From: Flavobacterium sp.
GTDB lineage: Bacteria > Bacteroidota > Bacteroidia > Flavobacteriales > Flavobacteriaceae
Reading direction: 5' to 3'
DNA: 64,000 nt
NCBI RefSeq assembly: GCF_004295795.1
Contig: NZ_SEBR01000012.1
Span: 60,368 to 124,367, forward strand
Shown: positions 1-8,294 of the stretch, one piece after another
Position numbering within the stretch: the first letter of the stretch is position 1
How the letters are laid out: every line of letters starts with the position of its first letter
Translations under genes and position numbers: made by a program
The notes under the pieces: generated by a model
The model's database searches: none
What the model was told of the DNA's origin: nothing
What the model saw: only the letters and a program-made list of their open reading frames with translations

Positions 1-60
1 GAGTTTTTGTAATCCTTCGGGTTTGAAGAGCAATTCGGCTCTTTCTTGCCATTTAGCCAT
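1..60 (-). CDS. tcdA: Partial TcdA-like tRNA threonylcarbamoyladenosine dehydratase, N-terminus only
   Basis: The reverse strand opens an ATG at 58-60 and reads MAKWQERAELLFKPEGLQKL to the window edge. This matches my memory of the N-terminus of the ThiF/HesA-fold TcdA (CsdL) enzyme, which cyclises t6A to ct6A in tRNA, in flavobacteria. It lies downstream of a same-strand TatD gene, a pairing I associate with flavobacteria. Only 20 codons are visible, before the nucleotide-binding glycine loop, so the name rests on N-terminal similarity and context. Confidence 0.55.
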   Translation of the reverse strand, partial: MAKWQERAELLFKPEGLQKL

Positions 61-66
61 TTTTAT

Positions 67-420
67 TTCGTTGTTCGTTGTTCGTTGTTCGTTATTCGTT
101 ATTCAACACTACCTTCACTTTCAAATATTCCAACTTTCAGACTCAAATTTTTTGAACCATTAAGGTCATTAAGTTCATTTAGGTTTTTCAGTTCAGGATT
201 TAGTATCATCATGTCTTGGCTTCCAAATTCGGACTTTTCCCGAGGTTGTTGGCTATTTAGCTTTCGCAATTCGTTGTTCGTTATTCGTTGTTCGTTGTTC
301 GTTGTTCGTTGTTCGTTGTTCGTTGTTCAACATTTCCTTCACCTTCAAATATTCCAACTTTCAGACTTAAATTTTTAAACCATTAAGGTCGTTAAGTTCA
401 TTAAGGTTTTTCAGCTCAGG
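67..420. repeat. Duplicated composite repeat: TTCGTTG heptamer array plus CATTAAG unit
   Basis: Two copies of one composite element lie at about 67-197 and 270-420. Each begins with tandem heptamers TTCGTTG/TTCGTTA (five at 67-101, eight at 270-325), followed by a near-identical unique stretch and then a block of CATTAAG-type 9-mers. No coding gene is supported here; an open frame across 46-378 only reads the heptamers. The end of the element is the same CATTAAG family found at 3218, 5890-6560 and 57830-58735. Confidence 0.8.
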
Positions 421-432
421 TTTTTCGTGAAA

Positions 433-1098
433 TCAAGTTTTCTGATTCACCGAAAAATTGAAAACCGTTCTGAAATTCCTGTCCACGATCGTCTTTACTT
501 CATCAACCGAAACGTTTTTGTATTCAGACGCGAGTTCGTAAACCTGCTCAATCGTTTCTTCGGCCGTATCGGTTTCGAGGAAAAAGCGGTCATCTGGAAT
601 GGACACGAACGCCGTTTTCATATCTGGATTTCTCAGCAACCACTTTCCGAACGACAGGTAAAATCCGTTGTCCAAAAGCGATTTTGCGACCTGTCCGTTC
701 TTGGAGAATCCGTGAATCAGCATCGGAACTTCAACATCCATGCGTTTTTTGGTCTCGATCATTTCCTGATAGGCCGCGACACAATGGATAATTACGGGCT
801 TTTTGAACTTTTCGGCCAACAGCAATTGCACTTCGAAAACCTCGAGCTGCAACTCCATCGGGATTTCAATTCGCTTGTCGAGTCCGCATTCGCCTATCGC
901 GAGACAATTTTTGTCGGATAATTTCTGCTCCAAAAACTGCAGATCTGACTGCAACCGACTCTCGTCGATGCGCCAAGGATGCACGCCAATCGAAAAGTAG
1001 TCGACCGAATCGTCGAATTCGTCCGGATATTGGTTCACGAGCTCGAACCGATTGGCATTTCCGGTCTGCGAATGCGTATGTAAATTGAGGAATTTCAT
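433..1098 (-). CDS. TatD family metal-dependent hydrolase
   Basis: A 221-residue TIM-barrel hydrolase of the TatD family (DNase/amidohydrolase superfamily). Visible metal and active-site motifs are LHTHS (HxH) near residue 6, GVHPW near 38, IGECGLD (Glu ligand) near 68, PVIIHC near 100, a His in LIHGFS near 127 and the late Asp in LETDTAE near 175. It is some 35 residues shorter than the usual 255-265, mainly in the loops. The start is an ATG at 1096-1098. The next gene downstream on this strand is the TcdA-like gene. Physiological substrate is unknown. Confidence 0.85.
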   Translation of the reverse strand: MKFLNLHTHSQTGNANRFELVNQYPDEFDDSVDYFSIGVHPWRIDESRLQSDLQFLEQKLSDKNCLAIGECGLDKRIEIPMELQLEVFEVQLLLAEKFKKPVIIHCVAAYQEMIETKKRMDVEVPMLIHGFSKNGQVAKSLLDNGFYLSFGKWLLRNPDMKTAFVSIPDDRFFLETDTAEETIEQVYELASEYKNVSVDEVKTIVDRNFRTVFNFSVNQKT

Positions 1099-1692
1099 CT
1101 AGTCGTGGAATTTCTTTACGCCGGCTTTTATCTCGACGGCCAAATCGTTTTCCATAGGTACGATCGGACACGAATACTTGTGGTTGTAAGCGCAATACGG
1201 GTTGTAGGCGCGGTTGAAATCGATCGTGACCTTGTCTGATTTCGGAACTTTCATGTCGATGTAGCGTCCGCCGATGTAGCTTTCCTTTCCGCAAGTCAAA
1301 TCTGAAAACGGCAAAAACAAATGGTCTTCGTAGCCTTCTTTTTTGCTGAGTTCGATGTTTTTGTAAAGATTGAGTTTGCAGGCTTTTCCGTCCAAAGTAA
1401 AATGCAGTTCGCCAAACTTCACATACACAGGACGACGCGCGCCGGTGGTTTTCATCTCGAAAGACTTCTCGTTTTGGGCTTTGACGAATTTCGCCTCGAC
1501 GATGAATTTGGCGGCTATCGGATAGAAATCCAAACCTTTGAACGTCCTGAAATCTTCATCCAGCAAAGGCGATTCCTTTTTGTCGGCGTATTCGTTGTCG
1601 AGATTTTTCTGGTAGTCGGATGCGGCTGCGACGTCGAATTTGTCCTGGGCGAATCCGGAAAACGACAGCAGTAAAAGAAGAAGGAATCTCAT
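1099..1692 (-). CDS. DUF1684 family secreted protein
   Basis: The open frame extends to 1770, but the ATG at 1690-1692 gives a clean signal peptide (MRFLLLLLLSFSGFAQ), so I place the start there, giving 197 residues. The C-terminal half carries the DUF1684 hallmark: a YNPYCAYN motif followed by CPIVPMENDL near the end. Function is unknown for the family, which is common in Bacteroidota and often exported. It abuts the TatD gene with no gap, so the two are probably co-transcribed. Confidence 0.8.
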   Translation of the reverse strand: MRFLLLLLLSFSGFAQDKFDVAAASDYQKNLDNEYADKKESPLLDEDFRTFKGLDFYPIAAKFIVEAKFVKAQNEKSFEMKTTGARRPVYVKFGELHFTLDGKACKLNLYKNIELSKKEGYEDHLFLPFSDLTCGKESYIGGRYIDMKVPKSDKVTIDFNRAYNPYCAYNHKYSCPIVPMENDLAVEIKAGVKKFHD

Positions 1693-1901
1693 GGCGTTTT
1701 TTGCAAAAATAGGAATTTGGCGAAGTTTGTCCGTAAAAATCAAGGCGTTTTCACTGCTTAAAAATCGCAATCCGACAAGTCTTAAGACCTGACATGTCTC
1801 TAAGACCTGACAGGTCTAAAACCTGTCACGCATCCAAAAATCCAAAAATACAAACCGACTTCGACAACCTATCGCTAACTTTACCTCGCAAACCAAACCC
1901 G

Positions 1902-3119
1902 ATGTTTCAAGCCGCAATTTCCCGTTATGTCAACAATTTCAAAGGTTTCTCGCGCGAAATCTGGATTTTGACGATCATCACATTCGTGAACCGCGCGGGT
2001 ACTATGGTTTTGCCGTTTCTCACCAAATACATGAACGAAGACCTTGACTTTTCGCTGGAAGAAGTTGGAACGGTCATGGTTTGGTTCGGACTGGGTTCGG
2101 CCATTGGAAGTTGGCTTGGCGGAAAACTTGCCGACAAGATCGGGTTTTATAAGATCATGGTGGGAAGCATGTTCACGAGCGGCTGTCTTTTCTTCGCCGT
2201 GCAGCAAGCCCATAGTTTTGAATGGATGTGTTTTTCGATGTTCGGAATCATGGTCATTGCCGATATGTTCCGACCGGCGGCTTTCGTATCGATTGGCGTT
2301 TACGCAAAACCCGAAAATCGCGTGCGCGCCTTTACTCTGGTGCGTTTGGCGATAAACCTTGGATTCGCCTGCGGACCGGCTTTGGGCGGACTCGTCATCA
2401 TGTCGATCGGTTACAAAGGTCTTTTTTGGATCGATGGCGCGACTTGTATCGCCTCGGTCCTGGCTTTCGCGATTTTGGTCAAGGAACGCAAACGCGTCGC
2501 ATCGGAACACGAACAAATCGACGAAGAACCGACGACTGCAATCGTAAAAGACAAGATTTTCATGCTTTTCCTGCTCCAAAGTTTTTTGGTTTCGATGGTA
2601 TTTTTCCAGATCCTGACCACGATTCCGCTTTACCATTCCAAACGATATGGACTCTCGGAATTTCAGACCGGATTGCTCCTGACCTTGAACGGTCTGTTGG
2701 TCTTCCTGTTCGAAATGCCTATTGTCGGCTATTGCGAAAGACACAACATAGAGAAACTCAAACCGATTTTGCTTGGTTCGCTTTGCATGGTTTTGGCCTT
2801 TGTCTCTTTGCTTTTTGCCGGATGGACGGGCGTTTTGGTCATCAATGTCATCTTTTTGTCGTTTGGGGAGATTTTCGCCTTCCCGTTCTCGAACGGATTC
2901 GTGCAAAACCGCGCCCCGAAGAAAAAAATGGGTCTCTACATGGGTTTGTTCACGATGATGTTCAGTTTGGCTCACATGACCAATTCGAAAATCGGGATGG
3001 GATTCATTGCCAATTACAGCTACTTCACGAATTGGTGCGCAATGGCTTTTTTTGCACTTATCGCTTGTTTTCTAGCGGTTTATTTGCTGAAACTGACGCG
3101 GGATGAAGTGGCAAATTGA
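1902..3119 (+). CDS. MFS transporter
   Basis: A 12-helix major facilitator superfamily permease of 405 residues. The loop after helix 2 carries the MFS signature GxLADKIGFYKI (family motif GxxxDRxGRR). The second half repeats the fold after a charged central loop (KERKRVASEHEQIDEE). I chose the ATG at 1902 because the upstream 36 codons are polar, include a cysteine and overlap a GACCTGACAGGTC-type intergenic repeat. Substrate cannot be told; DHA1-type drug or metabolite efflux is most likely. Confidence 0.8.
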   Translation: MFQAAISRYVNNFKGFSREIWILTIITFVNRAGTMVLPFLTKYMNEDLDFSLEEVGTVMVWFGLGSAIGSWLGGKLADKIGFYKIMVGSMFTSGCLFFAVQQAHSFEWMCFSMFGIMVIADMFRPAAFVSIGVYAKPENRVRAFTLVRLAINLGFACGPALGGLVIMSIGYKGLFWIDGATCIASVLAFAILVKERKRVASEHEQIDEEPTTAIVKDKIFMLFLLQSFLVSMVFFQILTTIPLYHSKRYGLSEFQTGLLLTLNGLLVFLFEMPIVGYCERHNIEKLKPILLGSLCMVLAFVSLLFAGWTGVLVINVIFLSFGEIFAFPFSNGFVQNRAPKKKMGLYMGLFTMMFSLAHMTNSKIGMGFIANYSYFTNWCAMAFFALIACFLAVYLLKLTRDEVAN

Positions 3120-3217
3120 CGTGATTTTGTCACACTTCTTTTTTTCAATCACTTGACTTGATTACGATTAGCTCAAATCAATGTTGAATCCCGGATTCAC
3201 TTATTCTCTTGGAAAAA

Positions 3218-3256
3218 TTTAAACCATTAAGTTCATTAAGAACATTAAGGCGCTTC
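3218..3256 (+). repeat. Single CATTAAG-family repeat unit
   Basis: Within the 361-bp gap 3120-3480 one unit of the dispersed family appears: TTTAAACCATTAAGTTCATTAAGAACATTAAGG with an internal 9-bp period, followed by the GCGCTTCGCTTTT tail also seen in the arrays at 5890-6560 and 57830-58735. The rest of the gap holds the promoter of the BlaI gene and nothing else I can name. Confidence 0.8.
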
Positions 3257-3372
3257 GCTTTTGAGAAGTTAAAAGAAGCTGAGGCTTAGGCGGTTTCGAT
3301 TTAATTTGGATTCAAGTTGGAGGTTACGATTTAAATTTGCCGCATATTTCACTCCTTAAAAAATCGTTAAAT

Positions 3373-3417
3373 AACTAAAAAATTAGTTTTTCAACTAAAA
3401 AAATAGTTGTAGGTTTG
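3373..3417 (+). promoter_or_regulatory. Operator-promoter of the blaI-blaR1-like pair
   Basis: Two adjacent palindromes, AACTAAAAAATTAGTT (3373-3388) and CAACTAAAAAAATAGTTG (3392-3409), share ACTA/TAGT half-sites. The second abuts TAGGTTTG (3410-3417), a match to the Bacteroidota -7 box TAnnTTTG. A clear -33 TTG is not present. BlaI-family dimers bind such dyads, so autorepression of the operon is the likely purpose; that assignment is inference. Confidence 0.6.
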
Positions 3418-3480
3418 AAATGTGCTTAGGGAAAGTTGCATTTTGCACACTTTCGGCATAAAAATCACGAACAGAATTTA

Positions 3481-3855
3481 ATGAATATGGTAATGCAAAA
3501 ACTGACGAACAAAGAAGAGGAAATCATGCACGTTTTATGGAAGCTCGAAAAAGCGTTCGTGAAAGACGTCGTAGCAGAAATGAAAGACGACAATCCGCAT
3601 TACAACACGCTCTCGACCATCATCCGCAATCTCGAGGAAAAAGGATATGTGTCGCACACGGCTTATGGGAATACGCACCAGTATTTTCCTATCGTCAAGA
3701 AAGAAGACTATCGCAAGCGTTTCATGAAAACGGCGATCGACAATTACTTTAACAGTTCCTACAAAAACATGGTTTCGTTCTTCGCCAAGGAAGAAAAGAT
3801 TTCAGCCGACGAATTGCGCGAAATTCTCGAAACCATCGAAAAACGCTCAAAATGA
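3481..3855 (+). CDS. BlaI/MecI/CopY family transcriptional repressor
   Basis: About 124 residues: an N-terminal winged helix (LTNKEEEIMHVLW, then NTLSTIIRNLEEKGYVSH as recognition helix and wing) and a C-terminal dimerisation helix region. This is the normal length of BlaI/MecI repressors, which are released by proteolysis triggered by a BlaR1-type sensor. The ATG at 3481 is preferred over an upstream start at 3436, which adds 15 residues not typical of the family. Its stop overlaps the start of the M56 peptidase gene by 4 bases (ATGA). Confidence 0.9.
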   Translation: MNMVMQKLTNKEEEIMHVLWKLEKAFVKDVVAEMKDDNPHYNTLSTIIRNLEEKGYVSHTAYGNTHQYFPIVKKEDYRKRFMKTAIDNYFNSSYKNMVSFFAKEEKISADELREILETIEKRSK

Positions 3856-5735
3856 TGGAAACTCTAGGCTTGTATCTGGCAAAATCGGCGGCTTTGATGG
3901 GAATGTTCCTTTTGGCCTACCACCTATTCCTCAAACGGGAAACCTTTTTTAAGAGTAACCGATGGTACTTATTGCTTGGGTTAGTTACTTCGATAGCGTT
4001 GCCTCTGGTTACTTTTAAAAAAGTCGTGTGGATCGAGGTCGCCAAACCTGTTTTGCCTGTGGAACGCTTGCAGGATGCGGCGTATGCAAGCTTGGCGGAA
4101 ACCGACGTGGTGAATGTCATATCCGAAGCTTCGCAACCGACATTCGAAATCGACTGGCTTTTGATTTCGGGAGTACTTTACGGATTGGTCGCGTTGTTTC
4201 TGGCCGTTCAGTTCGCACGCGATTTCTTCTCGCTCCGGAAACTTCTCAAAGGCAAAACCGTACACAGACGCTCGGGTTACAAGTTCGTCGATGTGCCTGA
4301 AAATGTCGCGCCTTTCTCCTATTTCGACTACATCGTCTACAATTCCACGATGTTCAGCCACGACGAATTGATCAACGTCCTGGAACACGAGAAAGTCCAC
4401 AGCGTTCAAAAACATACGTTGGATGTGCTCTTTTCGCGCATTCTCTGCATCGCTTTTTGGTGGAATCCGATCGTTTGGTACTACAAGAAAGCCATTATCC
4501 AAAACCTCGAGTTCATCGCCGACAACGAAGCTGCCAAAAAAATCCCCGACATCAAGGCTTACCAATTCACGCTCCTGAAAATAACCACGCACGAAAATTG
4601 CGTGCAGATCACCAATCATTTTTTTCAATCATTAATCAAAAAACGAATCGTTATGCTTAACAAAAATCAATCGAGCAAGTGGAATTCCTACAAATACCTG
4701 CTTATCGTACCAGCATTGGCGGCCTTTTTCTTCGCCTTCCAGGTCAAGGTCATCGCCCAGGAAAAACATGCTGACGCGCTTTTCTTCAGTGGTGCGCAAC
4801 AAGGTGTGGAAGTTGTCGTGACCAAAAACACCACAGATGCCGAACTCAAGCAACAAGCCGAAGAAGTCAAGAAAAACCACGGCATCAAACTCAAATTTTC
4901 GAAGGTCAAACGAAATTCGGCTGGAGAAATCGTAGCCATCAAGGCAGAATTCAAGGACGAATTCGGAAAGAAAGGAACGACGATGGTCAGCGGCGACAAG
5001 GCAATCGAGCCGATCCGTTTTTTCAAGAACGGAAATAACGTCGGATTCGGAAAATCGGGGTATGCCAATGTCGTAAGAGGCTTGAACATCAACCGAAGCA
5101 GCAACGGAAAACCGGCTGTTTTCGGATACACCAACGGAAATGGAACCGAAAATATCGCGATAGGCGAACCTTTCGAATTCGACGCCGACAGTTCGGACGA
5201 AAACCGCATCGTCGTAAAATCGATCAAGAACGGACGCCAGAAAGTGATCGTGAACGGAAAAGTTATTTCTGACGTAAAAATCGGCGATGAAAACTTTGAC
5301 GGCGATTCCGAAGATGTCGTCGTCAGTTCTTACGGAAACGGATCGGTGAACGGAAATTCGCTTTATATCAATGGCGAAAAGATTTTCGACAACGAAGACA
5401 TCACCGCATGGACTTCCCAAGGTTTGGCCGAAGCAGAAAAAGCGTTGGCAGGTGTTGACTGGGAAAGCGCCAAGGCCGACATGGCAAGGGCAAAAGCCGA
5501 TATTGCCATAGCAAGGTCAGACGCAAAACGCGCGGCTGACGTGAAAAGAGACAACAGCCTCACAATCGTGAAAGGTCACCGAATCGAGCGAGGTGAAGAA
5601 CAACGCGCCGAACTCGAGAAAATGAGAGCCGAATTGGCTAAAACAAGAGCCGAAATGGATAAGACAAGAGCCGAAATGGAAAAAATCAGAGCCGAGATGC
5701 GACGCGAACGAAACGCATCGGCCAAAAAGAAATAG
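3852..5735 (+). CDS. BlaR1-like M56 family membrane metallopeptidase with long C-terminal extension
   Basis: The 627-residue product has three or four N-terminal membrane helices and an M56 zinc peptidase domain with the HExxH motif as LEHEKVH near residue 180. A further membrane segment lies near residue 290 (YLLIVPALAAFFFAF). After that comes a long extracytoplasmic region with basic and Gly/Asn-rich stretches and a C-terminal heptad array (repeats of AEMDKTRAEM) of roughly 60 residues that should form a coiled coil. There is no penicillin-binding sensor domain as in classical BlaR1, so the signal it senses is unknown. It is translationally coupled to the BlaI gene. Confidence 0.85.
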   Translation: MMETLGLYLAKSAALMGMFLLAYHLFLKRETFFKSNRWYLLLGLVTSIALPLVTFKKVVWIEVAKPVLPVERLQDAAYASLAETDVVNVISEASQPTFEIDWLLISGVLYGLVALFLAVQFARDFFSLRKLLKGKTVHRRSGYKFVDVPENVAPFSYFDYIVYNSTMFSHDELINVLEHEKVHSVQKHTLDVLFSRILCIAFWWNPIVWYYKKAIIQNLEFIADNEAAKKIPDIKAYQFTLLKITTHENCVQITNHFFQSLIKKRIVMLNKNQSSKWNSYKYLLIVPALAAFFFAFQVKVIAQEKHADALFFSGAQQGVEVVVTKNTTDAELKQQAEEVKKNHGIKLKFSKVKRNSAGEIVAIKAEFKDEFGKKGTTMVSGDKAIEPIRFFKNGNNVGFGKSGYANVVRGLNINRSSNGKPAVFGYTNGNGTENIAIGEPFEFDADSSDENRIVVKSIKNGRQKVIVNGKVISDVKIGDENFDGDSEDVVVSSYGNGSVNGNSLYINGEKIFDNEDITAWTSQGLAEAEKALAGVDWESAKADMARAKADIAIARSDAKRAADVKRDNSLTIVKGHRIERGEEQRAELEKMRAELAKTRAEMDKTRAEMEKIRAEMRRERNASAKKK

Positions 5736-5760
5736 TCAGCCAATTTACTTTTTGAATGGA

Positions 5761-5789
5761 AATCCTGTCTTTTTGGCGGGATTTTTTTA
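5761..5789 (+). terminator. Rho-independent terminator of the blaI-M56 operon
   Basis: AATCCTG (5761-5767) pairs with CGGGATT (5777-5783) and is followed by a T run, 26 bases after the M56 stop codon. Confidence 0.75.
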
Positions 5790-5889
5790 TTGCTTGATCG
5801 GAACATTGAATTCGCGAATTCGTGGCTTTTCTACCAAATCGGCTTTGCCGAGGGAAGATTTAACTTAAATTGATGTGAGCGATCCGGAA

Positions 5890-6560
5890 ATTCTCGTTGG
5901 AAATTTTAAACCATTAAGTTCATTAAGAACATTAAGGCGCGTCGTTTTTTGTTGAGCCGAAAGTTCTCGTTGGAAATTTTAAACAATTAAGTTCATTAAG
6001 GCGCGTCGCTTTTGTCAAGCCGAAAGTTCTCGTTGGAAATTTTAAACCATTAAGTACATTAAGTACATTAAAGGCACGTCGCTTTTTGTCGAGCCGACAG
6101 TTCTCGTTGGAAATTTTAAACCATTAAGTTCATTAAGAGCATTAAGGTGCGTCGCTTTTTGTTGAGCCGAAAGTTCTCGTTGGAAATTTTAAACCATTAA
6201 GTTCATTAAGAGCATTAAGGTGCGTCGCTTTTTGTTGAGCCGACAGTTCTCGTTGGAAATTTTAAACCATTAAGTTCATTAAGAGCATTAAGGCGCGTCG
6301 CTTTTGTCAAGCCGAAAGTTCTCGTTGGAAATTTTTTACCATTTAGTTCATTAAGAACATTAAGGCGCGTCGCTTTTTGTCAAGCCGGAAATTCTCGTTG
6401 GAAATTTTAAACCATTAAGTTCATTAAGAACATTAAGGCGCGTCGCTTTTTGTTGAGCCGACAGTTCTCGTTGGAAATTTTAAACCATTAAGTTCATTAA
6501 GAGCATTAAGGCGCGTCGCTTTTGTCAAGCCGAAAGTTCTCGTTGGAAATTTTAAACCAT
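5890..6560 (+). repeat. Ten-unit tandem repeat array, 73-bp period
   Basis: The anchor TTCTCGTTGGAAATTTT recurs at 5891, 5964, 6027, 6101, 6174, 6247, 6319, 6392, 6465 and 6537, so the period is 72-74 bp except one 63-bp unit. Each unit reads anchor, then AAACCATTAAGTTCATTAAG with 9-bp internal period, then GCGCGTCGCTTTTTG(T/C) and GAGCCGA-type spacer. Units differ by a few bases and there are no unique spacers, so this is not a CRISPR. Nothing coding is supported in 5790-6671. Confidence 0.9.
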
Positions 6561-6671
6561 TTAGAGGTTAAAGCTGCGTCGAAATTCATTTGCTCCGGGC
6601 AAACGACAATTCGTGCATTGCCATCGGACAGTTCGCCCAAAAATTCGTACCTTATTTCCAAATCGAAACGC

Positions 6672-6821
6672 ATGTTTAAATTCCTTGCAAAACTCAACAA
6701 ATGGTTGTTGCCAAGCCTTACGAGGCAAAAAGTCGATTTGGCTCAGGCGAGCAGACTCCAGAAAGCGATTATTGCCTGGCGTTATTATGTGACAACCAGA
6801 GCCTTGCAAAAAAATCAATAA
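6672..6821 (+). CDS. Small basic protein of about 49 residues
   Basis: ATG at 6672 opens a short reading frame (MFKFLAKLNKWLLPSL, ending TTRALQKNQ) rich in Lys, Arg and aromatic residues, probably one amphipathic helix. I recall similar short proteins in flavobacteria, some annotated loosely as SsrA-binding. It sits just before the tRNA-Arg promoter. No function can be stated. Confidence 0.5.
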   Translation: MFKFLAKLNKWLLPSLTRQKVDLAQASRLQKAIIAWRYYVTTRALQKNQ

Positions 6822-6838
6822 TTTTTGCAGAAAATATC

Positions 6839-6868
6839 TTGCAAATATCGGTTTTAGTCCTATATTTG
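6839..6868 (+). promoter_or_regulatory. Promoter of tRNA-Arg
   Basis: TTG at 6839-6841, 19-bp spacer, then TATATTTG at 6861-6868: a full match to the Bacteroidota -33/-7 pattern, about 42 bases before the tRNA. Confidence 0.75.
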
Positions 6869-6910
6869 CACCCGCAATCAGCAAGCAATTTGGCTGTCTG
6901 AGAGCGAAAA

Positions 6911-6984
6911 GGCCTCGTGGCGCAACTGAATAGCGCATCTGATTACGGCTCAGAAGGTTACTGGTTTGAATCCAGTCGAGGTCA
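6911..6984 (+). tRNA. tRNA-Arg (anticodon ACG)
   Basis: The cloverleaf can be drawn by hand: acceptor GGCCTCG/CGAGGTC (one G-T pair), D stem GCGC/GCGC, anticodon stem TCTGA/TCAGA with loop TTACGGC, variable AGGTT, T stem ACTGG/CCAGT with loop TTTGAAT, discriminator A. CCA is not encoded. Its 3' end from 6971 is the phage attachment core, so the last 14 bases are supplied by the phage copy of the core and the gene stays intact. Confidence 0.95.
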
Positions 6985-6989
6985 CGAAA
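6971..6989 (+). repeat. attL core
   Basis: TCCAGTCGAGGTCACGAAA, identical to attR, covering the T-arm and acceptor 3' side of tRNA-Arg plus five bases. Confidence 0.9.
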
Positions 6990-7003
6990 CTATATTAAGA
7001 GAA

Positions 7004-7041
7004 GGCGGAGTGTTCATCAAAAAAACGGTGAACGCTCCGCC
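7004..7041 (+). terminator. Phage-borne hairpin behind tRNA-Arg
   Basis: GGCGGAGTGTTC (7004-7015) pairs with GAACGCTCCGCC (7030-7041), 12 bp with one G-T pair, followed by a pyrimidine-rich TGTCTCGTTTT. It probably replaces the native tRNA terminator, which was displaced to 47275 by integration. Confidence 0.6.
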
Positions 7042-7079
7042 TGTCTCGTTTTACGGACATTTCGACAAATCAAGAGACC

Positions 7080-8294
7080 ATGCGAACATTTATCAAATTT
7101 CCAGTCTACTCCCCAATGAACTCCCCAATCAATTGTACTGGGGAGTTAACCAAGAAAGTAATCCTCAAAAAAGACTTCGTTAGAAAAGACGGTACCTGTG
7201 CGCTGTACATTCAGGTTTTCCTTAATAAGGAGAAGAAATTGTTTCCGCTTGCACTATCGGTGAAACCTTCCGAGTTTGACGATGTGAAACGACGGATAAA
7301 GAAAAACCATCCTTTTTCGGTCGATTACAATTTATTGATCGAGCAAAAACTATCACAGATCCACGCGATCGAAGTCAACCACCGCTTGAGCAATTTTCCG
7401 CTGACTATCGAAAGTTTATCCCAGGAAGTGGAAAATCCACTTTCGAGAATCGACTTCCTGCATTTTTGGGAAATCGAAATGAAGGCGCAAAAAGAAATGC
7501 TGAAACCCGGCTCTTACCGTCAACAACTTTCGGCACTCAATAAACTTCGCGAATTCCAGTCGCCGATTTACTTCCATGAAATAAACGAGGACATGATCAA
7601 AAAGATGACCGGGTTTTTCAAAAACAAAAAAGGAAATTCGGAAAATACAATCTCCACCTTGGTCAAAAACTTTAAAAAGTATCTACACATAGCCAACCGA
7701 CGTGGGATTGTAACGCCCGTGCTTCACGACGACATCAAACGAAAATCATTTACAAAAAGATGTACGTTTCTCACAACCGAGGAAATCCAAAAGCTTTACA
7801 AATATTGGGAGCAACCATTTATCAACGCTACTTATAAGGCGATACTGTCGCGCTTTTTGTTCGCGTGTTTCTCGTCGGTGCGGATAGGCGACATTCTGCG
7901 GATGAATCACGACAACATCATTGGCGACACCTTGATTTTTTCCGCGGAGAAAACCACTAAATTACACCGCATCCCTATTTCCAAAACGGCACGTCGCTTT
8001 CTTGATCCGGACACGGTTTTTCCTGGCAAGTTTACGCCCGAGTACATCAATCGGGAATTGAAACACATCGCCAAAGCTGTCGGGATTCAAAAGGTTCTCA
8101 CGTTCCACGTCTCACGACACACCTTCGCGACGCAATTCTTGCTGTGTGGCGGAAACGTGGTGAACCTTCAGAAGATTCTCGGGCATTCCAAAATAGAAGA
8201 AACGATGGTTTACGTGCATGTGGTTGAAGAAATCAAGGACCGCGAAATCCACAACATGGACGAGATCTTAGGTATTGATGCTCTCGGCAGTTAA
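7080..8294 (+). CDS. int: Tyrosine-recombinase integrase
   Basis: 404 residues: an N-terminal arm-binding region, a SAM-like core-binding domain (about 100-200) and a C-terminal catalytic domain. Catalytic residues visible are Arg in SSVRIGD, Lys in the beta-hairpin EKTTKLHRIPI, HxxR in HVSRHTFA, His in GHSKIEE and the nucleophile Tyr in MVYVHV. It is the Bacteroidota-type phage/ICE integrase, next to attL. An ATG at 7116 is a possible alternative start; the region between contains arm-type repeats. It converges with the distal tail gene, overlapping it by 27 bp. Confidence 0.93.
   Translation: MRTFIKFPVYSPMNSPINCTGELTKKVILKKDFVRKDGTCALYIQVFLNKEKKLFPLALSVKPSEFDDVKRRIKKNHPFSVDYNLLIEQKLSQIHAIEVNHRLSNFPLTIESLSQEVENPLSRIDFLHFWEIEMKAQKEMLKPGSYRQQLSALNKLREFQSPIYFHEINEDMIKKMTGFFKNKKGNSENTISTLVKNFKKYLHIANRRGIVTPVLHDDIKRKSFTKRCTFLTTEEIQKLYKYWEQPFINATYKAILSRFLFACFSSVRIGDILRMNHDNIIGDTLIFSAEKTTKLHRIPISKTARRFLDPDTVFPGKFTPEYINRELKHIAKAVGIQKVLTFHVSRHTFATQFLLCGGNVVNLQKILGHSKIEETMVYVHVVEEIKDREIHNMDEILGIDALGS
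7108..7147 (+). promoter_or_regulatory. Candidate integrase arm-binding sites
   Basis: ACTCCCCAAT occurs at 7108-7117 and 7120-7129, with an inverted relative AACTCCCCAGT on the opposite strand at 7137-7147. The same 10-mer recurs at 47201-47210, inside the other phage end. Such repeats on both sides of the core are what lambda-type integrases use as arm sites. Confidence 0.6.

Noticed and set aside
46..378. 110-codon frame in the left intergenic region
   Set aside because: It only translates the TTCGTTG heptamers (SLFVIRCSLFVV pattern).
1881..2975. 364-codon reverse frame inside the MFS gene
   Set aside because: Composition is His/Gln/Arg-rich nonsense without fold pattern, and the forward frame is a clear 12-helix permease.
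2222..3106. 294-codon forward frame overlapping the MFS gene
   Set aside because: Shadow in another frame; the MFS frame explains the sequence.
5890..6560. CRISPR array
   Set aside because: The units are near-identical along their whole length, without unique spacers, and no cas gene is present.
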